Under the pieces are notes generated by a model. That model ran no database searches and was not told where the DNA came from. It worked only from the letters and a program-made list of their open reading frames with translations. A program made the position numbers and the translations under genes. 64,000 nucleotides of DNA. Origin: Ruegeria sp. Ofav3-42. Lineage in GTDB: Bacteria > Pseudomonadota > Alphaproteobacteria > Rhodobacterales > Rhodobacteraceae. The DNA is taken from contig NZ_JAKRGB010000007.1 of NCBI RefSeq assembly GCF_022347725.1, positions 124,001 to 188,000 of the forward strand, in the 5' to 3' direction. This document shows, piece after piece, positions 45,197 to 53,735 of this stretch; position 1 is the stretch's first letter, and the number at the start of each line of letters is the position of its first letter.

Positions 45197-46861
45197 ATGG
45201 CCGAAATCGACTATTCAGAACAAGGAACGCGCAACCGCGGCGCGCTGGGCACCCGGCTGGTGGGTATTGTTGCCTATCTGGTCGCGGCGGCCTGTCTGCT
45301 GCCGATGGTGGCGGTCGTTTTGGCGGCGGTCACGGGCGGGACAGATACGGTCTCACACCTGTTAGAGACGGTTTTACCCGGCTATGCGCTGACAACCGTG
45401 ATACTGGTCGTTTTGGTGGCCGCAGGGACTTTTTCCATCGGCGTTGGTGCGGCCTGGCTGGTGACGATGACGCGCTTTCCCGGCGTGCGGTTTCTGGAAA
45501 TCGCGCTGGTCCTGCCTCTGGCTTTCCCGGCCTATGTACTGGCCTACGCCTACACATTCATTCTGGACCATCCCGGGATCGTACAAACCACACTGCGGCA
45601 GGTGACGGGATGGGGACCGCGAGATTATTGGTTCCCCGAGATTCGCTCGACCGAGGGCGCAGCGGTGATGCTGATTCTGGTGCTCTACCCCTATGTCTAT
45701 CTGCTGGCCCGGGCGGCGTTTCTGCAGCAAAGCGCCACCGCCTTTTTGGCCGCCCGTGCGTTGGGCAAAAGCCCGTGGCTGGCGTTCTGGCACGTCTCGC
45801 TGCCAATGGCGCGCCCGGCGATTGCAGGCGGCGTTCTGCTGGCGATCATGGAGACTATCGCTGATTTCGGTACGGTGGCCTATTTCGGTGTACAAACCTT
45901 TGCCACCGGCATCTACACCAGCTGGTTCTCGATCGGAGACCGGGCGGCTGCCGCGCAGCTAGCACTTTGCCTGCTGGGCTTTGCGTTGGTCATGGCCGTC
46001 GCTGAACGAATGCAGCGTGGCAGGGCCAAGTATTATCAGGCAGGCAAAAGCCATGCCTCTCTGCCGTCGGCCCAACTGAAAGGTTGGCAGGCTGTGGCGG
46101 CCTTTACGCTTTGCATTATTCCGGTGCTGCTGGGCTTTTTGCTGCCGGTGTTCATCCTGATCCAGATGGGTATGACGTCGGAACAGAACCTGCTGTCACG
46201 GAGGTATATTGGGTTCATCCAGAACTCGCTGACATTGGCCGGGGTAGCGGCGGTCGTTACAGTTTGTGCCGCGATCTGCGTGGGGTTCTTTCAGCGGCTT
46301 CGCCCCGGCCGCGCATCATCCACGACAGGGTATCTGGCGCGATTGGGCTATGCGGTCCCCGGTGGCGTGATCGCCGTTGGTCTGATGGTGCCTTTTGCAA
46401 GTTTCGACAACGCGCTGGACGCCTGGATGCGCGAGACGTTCGACGTATCAACTGGCCTGCTGGTCACCGGATCGATTTGGCTGCTGGTCGCGGCCTACAT
46501 GGTGCGTTTTCTCGCCGCTGCGCTAAGCGCGTATGAAGGCGGGCAGAGCACGGTGCACGCCAATATGGATGCGGCGTCACGTTCTTTGGGCCAGACACCA
46601 CTGGGAACTTTGCGCCGCGTGCATTTGCCGATCCTGACGCCTTCGTTGCTGACCGCGCTGCTGATCGTTTTTGTCGATGTGATGAAAGAGCTGCCCGCGA
46701 CCCTGATCATGCGGCCGTTCAACTTTGATACACTGGCCGTGCAGGCATATCGGCTGGCCTCGGATGAGCGATTGGAAGGGGCCGCCGTACCCTCTCTCGT
46801 CATCCTCGCTGTAGGGCTTTTGCCGGTGATTCTGATCTGCCGGCAGGTCGGGCGACGCTAG
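45197..46861 (+). CDS. Iron(III)-type ABC transporter permease (FbpB/ThiP-like, duplicated)
   Basis: 554 residues, with two similar six-helix halves each holding an EAA-type loop (SATAFLAARALGKSPWLAFW near 180, and AASRSLGQTPLGTLRRVHLP near 455). This is the organisation of FbpB and ThiP. Iron import is the usual role. No binding protein or ATPase gene is adjacent, so partners must be elsewhere. The ATG lies in a region with weak ribosome site; upstream frames are not similar. The gene stands alone between a terminator and DUF2794. Confidence 0.85.
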   Translation: MAEIDYSEQGTRNRGALGTRLVGIVAYLVAAACLLPMVAVVLAAVTGGTDTVSHLLETVLPGYALTTVILVVLVAAGTFSIGVGAAWLVTMTRFPGVRFLEIALVLPLAFPAYVLAYAYTFILDHPGIVQTTLRQVTGWGPRDYWFPEIRSTEGAAVMLILVLYPYVYLLARAAFLQQSATAFLAARALGKSPWLAFWHVSLPMARPAIAGGVLLAIMETIADFGTVAYFGVQTFATGIYTSWFSIGDRAAAAQLALCLLGFALVMAVAERMQRGRAKYYQAGKSHASLPSAQLKGWQAVAAFTLCIIPVLLGFLLPVFILIQMGMTSEQNLLSRRYIGFIQNSLTLAGVAAVVTVCAAICVGFFQRLRPGRASSTTGYLARLGYAVPGGVIAVGLMVPFASFDNALDAWMRETFDVSTGLLVTGSIWLLVAAYMVRFLAAALSAYEGGQSTVHANMDAASRSLGQTPLGTLRRVHLPILTPSLLTALLIVFVDVMKELPATLIMRPFNFDTLAVQAYRLASDERLEGAAVPSLVILAVGLLPVILICRQVGRR

Positions 46862-46937
46862 GGCGCAGCGATCCAAAAATACCACACCTGTCTCCACCGG
46901 ACTTGATTCAAACGCGTTTTCCGGCAAGGCTGAGGGT

Positions 46938-47288
46938 ATGAACATGCAGCCTCCCAGCCGGTTTTCTGCAAACTCGGCCCAGATGCCAGTCGCGTTCGAC
47001 CGGCGCGAGATGTCACATATCCTGTCCGTCTATGGCAGGATGGTCGCCGCCGGAGAATGGCGCGATTACGGCATTTCCAACCTGCGCGACATGGCGGTGT
47101 TTTCCATTTTTCGACGCACGGCAGAGCACCCGATTTATCGGGTCGAAAAGCACCCGCGCCTGCGATCAAGGCAGGGGATGTACTCGGTGATCGGTATGGA
47201 TGGGCGCATCCTGAAGCGCGGCCATGACCTGCGCACTGTTTTGCGGGTCCTGGAACGCAAGCTGATCCGGTCCGTTGACCTTGATTAG
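46938..47288 (+). CDS. DUF2794 family protein
   Basis: 116 residues, soluble and basic, with DRREMSHILSVYGRMVAAGE (about 21-40) and the C-terminal LRTVLRVLERKLIRSVDL. This matches the alphaproteobacterial family DUF2794 as I recall it; no function is established. It converges with the NlpC/P60 gene with a 4-bp overlap of stops. The start ATG 46938 lies 3 bp after GAGGGT; ATG 46944 is an alternative. Confidence 0.85.
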   Translation: MNMQPPSRFSANSAQMPVAFDRREMSHILSVYGRMVAAGEWRDYGISNLRDMAVFSIFRRTAEHPIYRVEKHPRLRSRQGMYSVIGMDGRILKRGHDLRTVLRVLERKLIRSVDLD

Positions 47289-48022
47289 AGCCTTTTATGG
47301 GCCGTCACAGGCCCGTCGCCCTGTTCGAGAATTCGCGTGATGGCCTGATCCATCGGCTCAAACGTCACGTCCATATGATAGGCATTGGCATGCAGCAACA
47401 TGTTGTCGCCATAGACCCACGCCACGTGACCTTTCCAGAACAACAGATCGCCCCGCTTCGGTTCCGTCCCGGCGGGCAATGCCTCGCCCAGTTCTTGTTC
47501 CTGATCCCCGCTGTCACCGGGGCAGGCAACATCGCAGGCTAGCAACCCAGCCTGAACCAATCCCGAGCAATCGATACCGAAACGGCTGTTGCCGCCCCAC
47601 AGGTAGGGCGTACCTACAAACAACTCTGCCACGGTGACCGGATCGGTGAGCCGCGTTGCGCTGAGTTTGGCGTGAATTGCCGGAATGAACCCCAGTTCTG
47701 TCTCAAGAAATTGATCCTGTTCGGACAGCACATGCAGTCTACTACCGAAACTCAGTGATACTCGGTCCGGGCTTTTCATATCCGGCCGTTCATAGGCATG
47801 GGTCGCCGGCGCGGTGACCCAGTGGGTCTCTGTTGCCTCCGGCCCCAGCTGTTCGGTCCGCACCCAACCGGGATAACCGTCCTTGTCCGAAGTTACCCGG
47901 CTCCATCCATCGGCTTCCTCGGCAACACCCACCGGGTCGCCAAACAACAGTTGCCGGTCCCGAGGCCCATTCGGACTGCGCAGCAGGTCCACAACCGGTG
48001 GTATGACGCGCCGGCGTGTCAT
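47285..48022 (-). CDS. NlpC/P60 family peptidase with SH3-like N-terminus
   Basis: 245 residues. An N-terminal SH3-like region (about 15-110) is followed by the NlpC/P60 domain with the catalytic cysteine in RFGIDCSGLVQAGL near 155 and the histidine in WKGHVAWVYGDN near 205. The family cuts gamma-D-glutamyl-diamino-acid bonds in cell-wall peptides; this architecture resembles dipeptidyl-peptidase VI, so muropeptide recycling in the cytoplasm is likely because no signal peptide is seen. The ATG overlaps the aminopeptidase stop (ATGA), giving a peptide-degrading pair. Confidence 0.9.
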   Translation of the reverse strand: MTRRRVIPPVVDLLRSPNGPRDRQLLFGDPVGVAEEADGWSRVTSDKDGYPGWVRTEQLGPEATETHWVTAPATHAYERPDMKSPDRVSLSFGSRLHVLSEQDQFLETELGFIPAIHAKLSATRLTDPVTVAELFVGTPYLWGGNSRFGIDCSGLVQAGLLACDVACPGDSGDQEQELGEALPAGTEPKRGDLLFWKGHVAWVYGDNMLLHANAYHMDVTFEPMDQAITRILEQGDGPVTAHKRL

Positions 48023-49401
48023 AGGCCCAGAATCTCGGGCAGAGCGGTCAGCAATGCGCGCGGCCCTTGTCCCAGTCCGCCTTTGCTGCGTCCGGGGGCT
48101 TTGCTGGACTGCCAGGAATAGATGTCGAAATGCATATAGGCAGTATCGCCCACAAACCGGCGCAGGAACAGGGCTGCGGTGATGGAGCCTGCAAACCCGC
48201 CTGCCGGGGCATTGTCCAGATCAGCAATGCCGGGCTCTATCATCGTCTCATACGGTTCATGGAAGGGCATCCGCCAGACCGGGTCGGCGGCTTTCTTTCC
48301 CGCTCGTGCCAACGCCTCGGCCGCGCTGTCGATATCGGTGTAAAAAGGTGCCAGATCGGCGCCTACGGCAACCCGGGCCGCGCCAGTCAGCGTCGCCATC
48401 GAGATGATCAGGTCTGGCTCACCCTCGTCCGCCAGTGCCAAAGCATCTGCCAGAACTAACCGTCCTTCGGCATCGGTGTTATTGATCTCAACCGTCAGGC
48501 CCTTGCGTGAGGTCAGGACATCCCCAGGCCGGAACGCATTGCCAGACACAGAATTCTCGACCGCCGGAATCAGAACGCGCAATTGCACCGGTAGCTTCAG
48601 CGCCATGATCATCCGCGCCAGACCCAGCACATTGGCTGAACCACCCATGTCTTTCTTCATCAAAGCCATCGAGTTGCCAGGCTTCAGGTTCAACCCACCG
48701 GTGTCAAAGCACACCCCCTTGCCGACCAGAGTCAGCTTAGGGCCAGCGTTGCCCCAGGTCATCTCGATCAGACGCGGAGCTTGCGCGGCGGCGCGACCAA
48801 CCGTGTGAATCAATGGGAAATTCTGATCCAGCAGGGCGTCGCCCGTAACCGTGGCGCACGTTGCACCGAATTCCTGCGCCAAACCCTCGGCCGCCGCTTG
48901 CAGCTGATCCGGCCCCATATCCGAGGCCGGAGTGTTGACCAGATCGCGGGTCAGTGCCTCGGCTGTGGCCAGAGCTTCGATCCGTGTGGCATCAACGCCT
49001 TCTGGCGCGACCAGTCCCGCTTTAGCAGGTGATTGCCTGGCATAACGGTCAAAGGCATACCCCGTAAGCAACCAGCCCAGGCACTCGGTGCTCAGCACAT
49101 CTGCGGGTACGCCCGACGCGATGTGATAGGACCCTTTCGGCAATGCCTCGGCGGCGGCGGCCAACGGGAACCGTTTGCGCGCGCGCCCGCTGCTTTTGCC
49201 ATAGCCGGCCAAAGCCATCTCGGGCGTGCCATCCGATTTCGGGATCAACAGCGCTTGCCCCATGGCCCCGGTAAACCCGCTGGCTTCGACCCATGACGAG
49301 ACGCGTTCCGATTGATCTTTCATCCAATCGTCGAGATCGGGTTGCGAAATGACATGCAGCGGAACGGACGGTTTGGACGGGGAAGCAAAGGACAGAGTCA
49401 T
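48019..49401 (-). CDS. Leucyl aminopeptidase family (M17) peptidase
   Basis: 460 residues. VGKGVCFDTGGLNLKPGNSM (metal lysine and aspartate, near 235) and NTDAEGRLVLADAL (near 310) are the M17 signatures, and the chain ends with SKGGLGQGPRAL. It removes N-terminal amino acids from peptides using two metal ions in the cytoplasm. ATG 49401 is chosen as the beginning of similarity; a start at 49458 would add a basic tail. It is co-translated with the NlpC/P60 peptidase. Confidence 0.92.
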   Translation of the reverse strand: MTLSFASPSKPSVPLHVISQPDLDDWMKDQSERVSSWVEASGFTGAMGQALLIPKSDGTPEMALAGYGKSSGRARKRFPLAAAAEALPKGSYHIASGVPADVLSTECLGWLLTGYAFDRYARQSPAKAGLVAPEGVDATRIEALATAEALTRDLVNTPASDMGPDQLQAAAEGLAQEFGATCATVTGDALLDQNFPLIHTVGRAAAQAPRLIEMTWGNAGPKLTLVGKGVCFDTGGLNLKPGNSMALMKKDMGGSANVLGLARMIMALKLPVQLRVLIPAVENSVSGNAFRPGDVLTSRKGLTVEINNTDAEGRLVLADALALADEGEPDLIISMATLTGAARVAVGADLAPFYTDIDSAAEALARAGKKAADPVWRMPFHEPYETMIEPGIADLDNAPAGGFAGSITAALFLRRFVGDTAYMHFDIYSWQSSKAPGRSKGGLGQGPRALLTALPEILGL

Positions 49402-49464
49402 GAATATCTCGGCTGGTTCAATTTGCGACCAGCCTAGCCACCCACGGTCCGTCCGCAAGCCCTG

Positions 49465-49848
49465 TCACACGGAAAGATCCTGCTGATCCCAGATTACGGT
49501 TAGCGATTTCTCACCGACACGGATCAGCCGCGACAGGGTGGCACCGGTTGCAACGGCATCCCCTGCGTCAACGTTTTGCGCCACATCACCAGCGACGCGG
49601 GCCAGCGCGGTCATGCCGATCTGTTCGGCTATGGCCACCAGCGAACGCGCGCATTTGCGCAAGCCAGCCCAGTCACGTTGCCGCCAGTACCGTTCACAGT
49701 TCGACAGCCGCACGGCCAGTTCCTCGACGGTACGACACAATACGTCCAGAGCATTCTTGTCGCCCAACTGGTGATGCAACCCGCTCAGCCGGTCCGAATC
49801 CAGTCGCACGGTTTCTTTGTGTTCAAGCGTGATTATGTTATCCACCAC
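49465..49848 (-). CDS. Hpt-like helical protein lacking the phospho-histidine
   Basis: 127 residues, all-helical by look. The segment KCARSLVAIAEQIGMTALAR (about 66-85) has the spacing of an Hpt domain, where a histidine would begin the helix followed by LK-SA---GA, but no histidine is present. GTG 49848 (or the adjacent GTG) follows GGGGT. It is divergent from the carbonic anhydrase with 150 bp between. It may be a degenerate phosphotransfer or scaffold protein; no kinase gene is near. Assignment tentative. Confidence 0.6.
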   Translation of the reverse strand: MVDNIITLEHKETVRLDSDRLSGLHHQLGDKNALDVLCRTVEELAVRLSNCERYWRQRDWAGLRKCARSLVAIAEQIGMTALARVAGDVAQNVDAGDAVATGATLSRLIRVGEKSLTVIWDQQDLSV

Positions 49849-49998
49849 ATTTACCCCAATTCTTTACGCCCCCACGGCATAGCTGGACTTTGGTGGTATA
49901 ATCCTTTGCAAAACCTTGCGTCGGTGTTTGAAAATGGGTCGAATTTTTCGCGAATTCAGTTTACAGCAGCCGACAGACACAAGAACAGGGATACGAGA

Positions 49999-50649
49999 AT
50001 GGAATTAGCCAAACCTCTGCCGACCTATCTGGTCAAGCGGTACCACGGCTGGAAAGCCACCACCTATTCGGAAAACCAGGTCTGGTATCGCCGCCTGGCC
50101 ACCGAAGGACAGCGCCCGCGTGCGATGGTGATTTCCTGTTGTGACAGCCGGGTTCACGTGACATCGATCTTCGGTGCCGATCAGGGCGAGTTTTTCATTC
50201 ATCGCAATATTGCAAACCTCGTGCCACCGTATGCGCCCGATGGTGATCACCACGGCACCAGCGCGGCTATCGAATACGCGGTCACTGCGTTGAAAGTTGC
50301 GCATCTGATCGTGCTGGGTCATTCACAGTGCGGTGGCGTTCAGGGCTGCATCGACATGTGCAAGGGCAAAGCGCCACAGCTTGAAGCAAAGGAAAGCTTT
50401 GTTGGCCGCTGGATGGACATCCTGAAACCGAAATACGATCTGGTTGCCGATGTTGAAGACAGTGTCGAACAGGCGCGGCAGTTCGAACGACAGGCGGTTG
50501 TGGCCTCGCTGGAAAACCTGATGACATTCCCCTTCGTATCTTCGGCGGTTGAGGATGGCTCGCTCAGCCTGCACGGATTGTGGACCGATATCGGTGAAGG
50601 CGGGCTGCAGTGCTATGACCCACAGGAAAAGAAATTCGTGGTTGTCTAG
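49999..50649 (+). CDS. Beta-class carbonic anhydrase
   Basis: 216 residues. The zinc ligands are in MVISCCDSRV (near 38-47) and GHSQCGG (near 105), with the Asp-Arg dyad of CDSR. It interconverts CO2 and bicarbonate, supplying carboxylases. ATG 49999 gives the family length; the frame is open far upstream to 49576 without similarity. No sulfate transporter or other partner gene is adjacent. Confidence 0.94.
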   Translation: MELAKPLPTYLVKRYHGWKATTYSENQVWYRRLATEGQRPRAMVISCCDSRVHVTSIFGADQGEFFIHRNIANLVPPYAPDGDHHGTSAAIEYAVTALKVAHLIVLGHSQCGGVQGCIDMCKGKAPQLEAKESFVGRWMDILKPKYDLVADVEDSVEQARQFERQAVVASLENLMTFPFVSSAVEDGSLSLHGLWTDIGEGGLQCYDPQEKKFVVV

Positions 50650-50752
50650 ACGACCCGATATCTGAGAGTTTTTTGTGGCGCGGGTCAGGTCCCTGATTTC
50701 GCGTCATTTTTTGTTATGGTTAGGGTATATCTTTTCGGATCAGGAGCGCACT

Positions 50753-51289
50753 ATGCGAATTGTTAAACGTATTCTCGTTACTCTGCTTATCCTCATTCTG
50801 GTTCTGATCGGCGTGTCCTATCTGTTGCCCGGCAAGGCCGAAGTGTCGCGTAGCATCACGATTGACGCACCGGCCAGCGCGATCTTTCCGTATGTGAATT
50901 CGATGCAGGAAACCGAAAAGTGGTCGCCCTGGCTGTCGCGCGACCCGGAAACCCAACTGTCTTACAGCGGACCCGAAGCGGGTGTCGGCAATACCTTGAA
51001 CTGGACTTCGGAGCACCCGCAAGTTGGTACCGGATCGCAGGAAATCGTCGAAAGCGTTCCCGACCAGACCGTCAAAACGGCGCTTGATTTCGGTCCGATG
51101 GGAACCGCCCAGGCGTCCTTCGATCTGAGGCCCGAGGGTGATCAGACTCAGGTGACCTGGGGATTTGAATCCGATCTGGGAATGAACCCCATGTCGCGTT
51201 GGATGGGTCTGATGATGGATAACTGGGTCGGCGGAGATTATGAGCGCGGTTTGACCAACTTAAAGGCCCTGGTTGAAGGGCAGGGATGA
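50753..51289 (+). CDS. SRPBCC family protein with N-terminal membrane anchor
   Basis: 178 residues. One hydrophobic helix at 7-26 (LVTLLILILVLIGVSYLLPG) is followed by a START/polyketide-cyclase-like fold: ITIDAPASAIFPYVNSMQET and KWSPWLSRDPE. ATG 50753 has AGGAG upstream. The family binds hydrophobic ligands; no specific role is known here. It is followed by another small gene 112 bp on. Confidence 0.85.
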   Translation: MRIVKRILVTLLILILVLIGVSYLLPGKAEVSRSITIDAPASAIFPYVNSMQETEKWSPWLSRDPETQLSYSGPEAGVGNTLNWTSEHPQVGTGSQEIVESVPDQTVKTALDFGPMGTAQASFDLRPEGDQTQVTWGFESDLGMNPMSRWMGLMMDNWVGGDYERGLTNLKALVEGQG

Positions 51290-51401
51290 TCAATCGCGGG
51301 CGCGGCATTTGTTAAGAATCGTCGGTGGCAGTACCCTGATGAGATTGGCCTGTAGAGCGACCAATTCTGTCGCAGGTTATTTCAAATCAGGAGAATTTGT
51401 T

Positions 51402-51722
51402 ATGCCTCACTATATCAATCACTTCACCTGTTCGGCCGCCGCGTGGCCCAAAGACCGCGAAGGCGAGATCGCAGCCTGGACCGATATGGTCGGAGACGCA
51501 AGCGAGCTTGTCGACGGGGAAGGCCCGGTCAAATTCACTGGTTGGATCAGCAACACGGAAGGCTACGTTCTGCTAGAGGCGGATTCCAAGGCCGAAGTCA
51601 TCGGCATCTGCGCGCAATTCTGGCCGCTTTTTCACAATGACATTATGGAAATTGTTCCGACAGCCGAGGCCGGACCCGCCATTCTGGCAGGTGCAAAACG
51701 CGGTTGGGAAAAAAGGACGTAA
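51402..51722 (+). CDS. DUF3303-like small protein
   Basis: 106 residues, soluble, alpha/beta; recognised only as resembling DUF3303 (panthothenate-kinase-free ferredoxin-like small proteins). ATG 51402 has CAGGAGAA upstream. Features: CSAAAWPKDREGEIAAWTDM and the C-terminal VPTAEAGPAIL. Function unknown. A GGGGCTGA/TCAGCCCC hairpin (51738-51760) follows and may end the transcript. Confidence 0.65.
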   Translation: MPHYINHFTCSAAAWPKDREGEIAAWTDMVGDASELVDGEGPVKFTGWISNTEGYVLLEADSKAEVIGICAQFWPLFHNDIMEIVPTAEAGPAILAGAKRGWEKRT

Positions 51723-51737
51723 CCTTCAGGTTTCACG

Positions 51738-51760
51738 GGGCTGAGCACGTTTCAGCCCCT
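51738..51760 (+). terminator. Weak terminator-like hairpin after 51402-51722
   Basis: GGGGCTGA and TCAGCCCC pair perfectly around a seven-base loop. No T run follows, so this is a transcript-end stabiliser or rho-dependent end at best. Confidence 0.4.
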
Positions 51761-51781
51761 CGGCCCGGACGTTATAGTTCA

Positions 51782-52153
51782 TCAATTGGATCGAGAGCCA
51801 GCCGCCAGCACATTTCGGCAAAAACCGGGAAGCTCGAGATTGTATCGCGCCCATCTGCGCAACAACACATGCCGCCTTGAAACACACGCGACCGAACCTG
51901 CTTGGACAATCAAAAGCCGGTCCGAGGTTCGTATTGGAAAATGTCTGTGCCCCAGATCGACAACGACCAGGCGTTTGCTCATATCTCCTCCGGGCACCTG
52001 GATAACGCTGATGACATCAACTTTTTGATACTCAACGTCCAAAACAAGACCCTTGATGAGAAGGACAAGAACCAAGAACAGAGTTACAATTGCCAAGCGT
52101 TCGGCGAACCGTTTCAGAACGTCCTTGGCATGATCTTTTGTTAAGAACTTCAT
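51782..52153 (-). CDS. Small membrane-anchored protein of unknown function
   Basis: 123 residues. A basic N-terminus (MKFLTKDHAKDVLKRFAERL) leads to one clear membrane helix (about 21-38, LAIVTLFLVLVLLIKGLV), then a basic, beta-like tail. The amphipathic start plus helix looks protein-like rather than antisense noise, and nothing convincing runs on the other strand. The start is ATG 52153; GTG 52165 is possible. No family recognised. The region upstream is AT-rich, consistent with a promoter. Confidence 0.5.
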   Translation of the reverse strand: MKFLTKDHAKDVLKRFAERLAIVTLFLVLVLLIKGLVLDVEYQKVDVISVIQVPGGDMSKRLVVVDLGHRHFPIRTSDRLLIVQAGSVACVSRRHVLLRRWARYNLELPGFCRNVLAAGSRSN

Positions 52154-52295
52154 GGACTCTAACACTTTGAAAAATCCTGTTAAAACACAGGCATTACTTC
52201 AAAGTATTTTGTCAAAACTAAGGATGCATCCGTGGTGAGGTTTTATTCAAATCCGAAAACACTCAGTTGGGTTGAGTTCCGCAACATGCAGGCAC

Positions 52296-52331
52296 AAAAA
52301 AACCCGCCGATGGCGCGGCCGGGTCTTTTTT
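52296..52331 (-). terminator. Old asd terminator (minus strand)
   Basis: Hairpin ACCCG-CCG ... CGG-c-CGGGT (52302-52324) flanked by runs of A (52296-52302) and T (52325-52331). It could work on either strand, but it lies just after the stop of the asd relic, so on the minus strand it probably served the ancestral asd gene. Confidence 0.7.
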
Positions 52332-52348
52332 AGTGATTTCTCTGGGCA

Positions 52349-52628
52349 TTAACGCCTCTTCAGAACTTCACGGCCCCGCAGTTCGGCAATCGGGACCGCG
52401 TTCAGCGCAGCACCTTTGCGCAGGTTGTCCGAGACGCACCACAGGTTGATGCCATTCTCAACCGTCGAATCCTGACGGATACGGCTGATGAAAGTGGCAA
52501 AATCACCCGCGCATTAGACCGGTGAGACATAGTCACCGGCTTCGCGTTTGTCGATCACCATGATACCCGGTGCTTCGCGCAGGATGTCGCTGGCTTCGTC
52601 TTCGTCGAACAAGGTCGAATTGCCCAGT
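52349..52628 (-). pseudogene. Relic of the 3' end of asd (aspartate-semialdehyde dehydrogenase)
   Basis: The minus strand from about 52603 to 52349 aligns without gaps to the last 85 or so codons of intact asd (53736-54758), about 89% identical by hand count. Most differences fall at third codon positions. The relic ends REVLKRR-stop where intact asd ends REVLKKG-stop. Codon GAA at the position of 53901-53903 is TAA here (52514-52516), an in-frame nonsense. Similarity fades at about 52604-52628, after DEDEA. There is no start codon, so it is non-functional. Divergence mainly at silent sites says the copy was under selection before it was cut off. Confidence 0.9.
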
Positions 52629-52797
52629 CAAAACCGTCAAATGCACTGCATTGAACGGCAGTTGGAGAGTTGGCAATCAAAGGTCTGAAGTGTGAATTAC
52701 CTGTGGTACTCTTTAGAAGTTTGTTTTTAGGACCAATATGTGATAAATATTGCAATTATTACTGTGATTGATGCCGAGTAAATTGGGGGTATTATTG

Positions 52798-53457
52798 ATG
52801 AGATCGACACTGTTATCAGCTCTTGCCGCAGGCGTGCTGACTTTTTTTTCATCGGGTAGCGCCAGCGCTATAACCATGGACTTTGATATTGATCTGGCAA
52901 ATTCGAATGTCAGCCTCACGCAGACCGGCTCAGGCCTGGCGTGCAGCTTTACGTCTTGTGGTATCAGTGCGTCGCTTGCGCCGGGGCTGGGCGGAGCATT
53001 CTCGCTTGGCGAAGGCGATTCGAGCACATTCGATTTCCTACAATTTGAGGGAAGCGGTTACGGCGGCACAACATACGATATCGTAGCGACCCTGGCTTTC
53101 ACTCAACCGGCCGGAGGAAGCACTACGAGTGGTGGGTCTGGTGGTGCGCTGCTGATCAACGGCTATATCGCCGGAGGAAGTCTCTTTTGGGATAGCGTTC
53201 CGGCCACAACCACGCTTGCAGACGGGTCTATGTACACGGTGGATTTCCAAGGCGGAATCGCGCTGCTGGCGGGTAATTCGATCACAACGTCCGCTACGGT
53301 AACCGCGGATAAGATCATCGCGCCGGTACCTCTGCCACCTTCAGTTTTTCTGATGATTGCAGGCTTTGGTGTTCTTTTCGGCCTGCGCCGCAGGACGGGC
53401 ACCGCGCGGCGGTTTTGGCCGGGCAATTTTCTGGCACCTCGCGCCGTAGCAGTCTAA
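52798..53457 (+). CDS. VPLPA-CTERM-type sorted surface protein
   Basis: 219 residues from ATG 52798, with a ribosome site GGGGGT. Signal peptide MRSTLLSALAAGVLTFFSSG, cleavage after SASA. The mature part is Gly/Ser/Thr-rich and beta-like, with one Cys pair (LACSFTSCG). Near the C-terminus is VPLPPSVFLMIAGFGVLF then LRRR, the tripartite motif, helix and basic cluster of exosortase substrates (VPLPA-CTERM, handled by XrtD-like enzymes by recall). About 17 residues continue past the usual basic end. It lies between the asd relic and intact asd. Function: probably an exported surface or matrix protein. Confidence 0.8.
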   Translation: MRSTLLSALAAGVLTFFSSGSASAITMDFDIDLANSNVSLTQTGSGLACSFTSCGISASLAPGLGGAFSLGEGDSSTFDFLQFEGSGYGGTTYDIVATLAFTQPAGGSTTSGGSGGALLINGYIAGGSLFWDSVPATTTLADGSMYTVDFQGGIALLAGNSITTSATVTADKIIAPVPLPPSVFLMIAGFGVLFGLRRRTGTARRFWPGNFLAPRAVAV

Positions 53458-53490
53458 GGACCTCTTTGGTATCAGTCAGATGGTAAGAAG

Positions 53491-53517
53491 AACGCCGCCT
53501 TCCAGGGCGGCGTTTTT
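53491..53517 (+). terminator. Terminator of the VPLPA-CTERM gene
   Basis: ACGCCGCC (53492-53499) and GGCGGCGT (53506-53513) form an 8-bp stem with a six-base loop and a T5 run, 34 bp after the stop. This is a typical rho-independent terminator on the plus strand. Confidence 0.85.
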
Positions 53518-53661
53518 GACTCGTTTGCGTACAATAAAGACGCTGCCTTTGGGCGGGGCGGAAGTTTTTCCGCGAATGTGGCAATTGATCAGCCGATTAT
53601 GCTGCGGCTCCGCCGTCACATGGCCTTGATCACTAAGACCGTCTGGCGGGGTCTCAAAATA

Positions 53662-53685
53662 GCCTCGCCAAAAGATTGGCGAGGC
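53662..53685 (-). terminator. Terminator-like hairpin after asd
   Basis: Perfect 10-bp stem GCCTCGCCAA / TTGGCGAGGC with loop AAGA, about 50 bp past the asd stop. On the minus strand it is followed by TATTTTG. It is unrelated in sequence to the terminator next to the asd relic. Confidence 0.6.
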
Positions 53686-53735
53686 GAATTTCTCATTGAG
53701 CTCTCAAGTGCTTTCCCGGGGTCCGCCCCCTGTAA

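Noticed and set aside
52555-52755. Short minus-strand frame over the asd relic
   Set aside because: It is out of frame with the asd homology and has no start evidence; the relic explains the sequence.
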